From the NCBI GenBank assembly GCA_018340805.1, contig JACMZG010001870.1:17927780-17991779 (forward strand): DNA of 64,000 nucleotides, read 5' to 3'. Position 1 is the first letter of the stretch; the number at the start of each line of letters is the position of its first letter. This document shows positions 60,350 through 64,000 of this stretch, piece after piece. The stretch comes from Microvelia longipes. Taxonomy: Eukaryota; Arthropoda; Insecta; Hemiptera; Veliidae. Both the position numbers and the translations under genes were made by a program. The notes beneath the pieces are model-generated. The model made no database searches, was not told the DNA's origin, and worked only from the letters and a program-made list of their open reading frames with translations.

Positions 60350-62860
60350 GTCATGATAATGGACGCTTAGAGGACCCTAGATAACTATTATCGACTTTTA
60401 TCCTTTTCTTTTAATTATTTATAATCATTCTTGTTATATTAAACTATACTTATATACTTCTCGTATAAGGATCAATAATGCAAGTACCATATATATAGGA
60501 CAGCTAAAGGCCTTCACATTTTTGTAAAGATAGGTTTCATACTTTTTAATTTATTGTTTATTTTTAACAAAGTTTAAGTATTCTTTTGAAGGTAACCTGT
60601 TGTCATCTTAACATCTATAAATATATATAGTTTATACTTAAACAAAATAAAAGCTGTGTATGTGTCTACTTTTAGCGACCTGGTTACTGAAGGTTTGATC
60701 GTCCCTACATTAATAAAAAAAAAAACGATCTAGTACCCCTATTAATTACTGCTTCGTTGCACATTAAGGTATCATTTATTAACCAATGTTTATTGGCCCA
60801 CGGCCCACAAAAACTGGACTGAGGCCGGAAACCCGTAATATATTAGGGGTAAAATATTTTCACTGAGATAAACGTTTTTCTTTGTGTTTTTGGGGTACTG
60901 AATTAGATGAAACCAGTTTGGAGTCTGTAATATGACTATACGATTATTTTAAGTGACCAAACCTGTTGTAAACACAGTCAGGAGTGAAGTGTATGTAATA
61001 AGGGAGAAAAAGTTATGAAGGTAATGCAATTAGAGAGTGAATGTTATGGACTGAGAGAGTAAATTTTATGAAGATAATACAATCAGTAGTGAAGGTTATG
61101 AGGTTAGGGAATAAAAGAAAATTTAGTTTTCAGTCTTACTTGAGAAGCTTGATAATCACCGTGACAAGTTTATGTTACTTTTATTAAATCGCTAAAACTT
61201 GAAAAAATAGAATCAATTAAACTAACCATAAATTAACATACTTATGTTTTGCTCATTTCTAGAAAATAATTGCTCTGGTATTTAACGTTTATCAGATATT
61301 TTATTTACATTTTTATTGTGCATGATGATTTTATATTGTACATAGTGTTAAATGTTTAATGTTTCTCTCACTTTCTGGGACGATGTAAACTGTTTAACAT
61401 CCCTAAGCATGTACTTTAACACACCAACCTAGTATCTACACAAATAACAAAGTTATAAAAGTGTAAACTCTCACTTCAACCCTAGTTTACTTTATTTAAT
61501 ATTAATTAAAAAATTATCAATAACTACAAGAGTCCTCTTGTAACTCTTACAGACTACTAAACCCAATTAAGAAGATTATTTATGTAAAATAGAAGTGATG
61601 GATTTGTATTTAAGAAATAAAATTCGTTGAGTTAATTTGATCTATTGTTATTGTAAACAATAATTGCAATCGTGATTTTGTTGACACAAAAGATTGTAAC
61701 AAGTGTTTTATAATATAATAAAAACAAGAGATCTTTGGCCTCTTTCCGCTCCACCGCCACATTGTTGTTGTACTTTATCAGTATAATATCATGGCATATG
61801 TAAAAAAATTTAGCCCAATCCATACACTATATAAAGATTTGTATTTTTTTAAATGTTTGTGGGGTCATTATTGGGGATTATTGAGGTCACACATATTCCA
61901 TAAACTATAGGGTATGAAAAAATTATCGTGTCCCATAGAAACGTCTCGGACACAAAACTCTCGTACGTACATATCGCACATAATATGTACCGCACGTACA
62001 TATTGGTTTGGTAGATGAGCAACTCCTGCGTCGAAGGGTCCGCACTATATTGTGTTCTTCTAGAGAAGGGGTTTATCCTCTAACTACTAAGTTAAACACA
62101 GCTTAAACTTCTTAGTCCGGTAGTGATATTGTTTACTGCCTATTTGCTTCATTTGTTTATTCCAGAGAGATGCTACACTGTCTGTATTTACAGTTTGGTA
62201 ATTAATTATGATCAGTAATGGCAGTACAATCCCGCTTTTTTATATTTCATAAGTTATATGACGGAAGCCGCGATGCGCTAGATATAAATTCTATCTTTTC
62301 ATCACACAACTGAGTAAGATTTTTTATTTTTTTTCTAAAATTCATACATTACATATGATAACATATTCATTTTTATTAAATTTACATATGAGTATATTCC
62401 TTTTTCAACGAATATAGTGCCACTATCCACTGTAGGCGATTAAATCTCTCATATTATTACTAAAAGTACAATACATAAAATCTCTTAGCTTAAAATATTA
62501 TATAAAGTTATTTTACACAACACGCGGATGCATTATTCTGGGTAAGTAATTTTGTTTAGTATTGGTAATTTCGGAAATATACATGTTAATTCGTTTGGCT
62601 AAAATCAATGAGAGAGTTGAGCCAAGTAACTACCCTCACAAGGTACTATAATATATATGAATTTGCACGAAGGTTTGTTATATAATTTCATTACCTTTGT
62701 TAAAAGTACGTTCTTTTTAATTGAGAATAGAGTCAGTCTCGTTATTTTCCTATGATTTAACTCTACTTCTGTAATACATAGTAGTTTCTTATAGGAAATG
62801 TTAGACTGTGTTTGTAAGAATCTCGAAGAGAAGTGTAAATTGATATTATACAAAAGTCAT
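60350..62860. other. AT-rich intergenic DNA, no supported gene
   Basis: Nothing was recognised. The patch at 61920-62050 has several ACGTAC words (CTCGTACGTACATATCGCAC, ACCGCACGTACATATTGG). Confidence 0.45.
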
Positions 62861-64000
62861 AAAATCATTATAAACGCGTCTAAACAAGAATCGCACGCCC
62901 GGATTGTCCATCTCACCTGAGAGAGACGGGCGAAATAAATTATATTATCGCTTCTGTATTAAAAATTTGTATATCCAGGAGAGTCAGAAGATTATTTTAA
63001 CGTGGACGCAAAGTAAAAGTTTTATTTTATGGTCAAAATCAAATAGTTATGAAGTAATACACTGGAAAGCACTTGGGCGTTTCCACCTCCTCCTAGAGTT
63101 ACAATGCTGAAACGTCGATCAATAGAAGATACATATAATTGACTGATCCACATCTTTCGAGCTGCGTTGAACTTAACATTTAACATAACAGTCTACTAAT
63201 CTCTCCACACAAATCTTAGTATTTAAACCTAGAGAAGCGCTGCTTTTGTATGTAAATATGTGTTAAATCCGTCTATAATTCAGTCTGGTGTACAATGAAT
63301 TTGGAGCGTTTAGCCCATGAGCGCACTGTCCTTACAATATCTGTACTTACTCCTTAGACAAGTCGGCAATATGTTGAGAAAGAGAGGTAAGATTTATATA
63401 CATGGCAGTTTTCCTCGTAAAACATTTGTTCCGTTCCGTGTATGTCCACATCTTTAGTGCATTAATAAAGATCAACGTTGATGCCACTGCTTGAATGCGA
63501 GTATGCAGAGATCGGCAGCGCACGTATTTCATATACTAGAAGCCTCGGTAGTATGCGGGAGTAACTTACGAGCGTCAGACCAGTGTTCTCTATATACAGA
63601 GTATTTTCTGAGCCACAAAAACCTTAAAATCTGCTAATATTTATCACCAAACTATTTTAACATTGAAGAAAACCATAGACAATGTCCGCATAAAGTAACC
63701 TTCTTACATTACATTTCGAAACTTGGTCCTATGTCACCTCTTGAAAATTTGGAGATACTTTGTAATGTAATGGAAAATTGTTGATAAAAGGTCTGAATAG
63801 AAAAGTGGAAAGTGGGGGTAAGTCTATTGTTGTTAGGCCTCTTGTCTTCGTGCCCCGCTCGTCAGTCCACTATATGACTCGGCCTAAAAAATTCTTCAAC
63901 TCTCCGGTAATTTTATATTTTTATTGTGTACCTTAACGTAATTTTTTTATGTATTTTAACTTTTAACTAATAATAATAAATAAACAATTTATTTATTATT
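62861..64000. other. Window end: less AT-rich DNA, possible undefined exon on the minus strand
   Basis: Between 63290 and 63600 base composition is more balanced. The minus strand has two consensus donor-like sites, GTAAGTAC near 63345-63352 and CGTAAGTTAC near 63562-63571. A 61-codon minus frame (63532-63347) ends just before the first of these. No domain is recognisable, and a 5' untranslated exon is only a guess. The frame at 62904-63110 (+) is also unidentified. Confidence 0.2.

Overview
The window looks like an AT-rich arthropod genome, most likely an insect. The evidence is one spliced multi-exon gene for a Methuselah-type GPCR (a receptor class expanded in arthropods), long (AT)n microsatellites, 5'-truncated and decayed non-LTR retrotransposons, a tRNA-derived SINE, fold-back (MITE-like) elements and many degenerate dispersed repeats. 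I see no bacterial-style operons, CRISPR arrays, rRNA operon or intact tRNA gene.

The only convincing host gene is on the minus strand at 26948-31519. Five exons join in phase into a 568-residue seven-transmembrane receptor. The rest of the window is gene-poor. At 13477-16040 lies a 5'-truncated LINE with a nearly readable reverse transcriptase (one frameshift, one nonsense codon). It has an exact 15-bp target-site duplication and sits inside a copy of an older dispersed repeat. At 51640-52485 (minus) lies a decayed R2-like fragment with a CCHC knuckle and a restriction-like endonuclease region.

The most frequent repeat is a composite family with about a dozen recognisable pieces: 1-85, 4.1, 8.9-9.6, 10.7-11.1, 12.7-13.1, 13.1-13.5, 31.8-32.5, 43.2-43.6, 47.8-48.2, 49.3-49.6, 51.4 and 58.4 kb. 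Several copies carry a piece of 5S rRNA sequence covering the internal promoter region. Other repeats are fold-back elements (2.0, 24.4, 28.3, 42.8, 46.1 and 49.9 kb), a SINE at 18.7 kb with an 11-bp duplication, and minisatellites at 1.3, 6.2, 16.1, 25.2, 26.8, 50.6 and 57.1 kb.

Two things stand out. Short perfect inverted repeats (10-22 bp arms, 0-18 nt loops) are unusually numerous, which suggests a local template-switching process. A 42-bp minisatellite supplies the last ten codons and the stop of the GPCR gene. I found no convincing new multi-gene system; the composite 5S-containing repeat and the divergent receptor are the best candidates for something undescribed.
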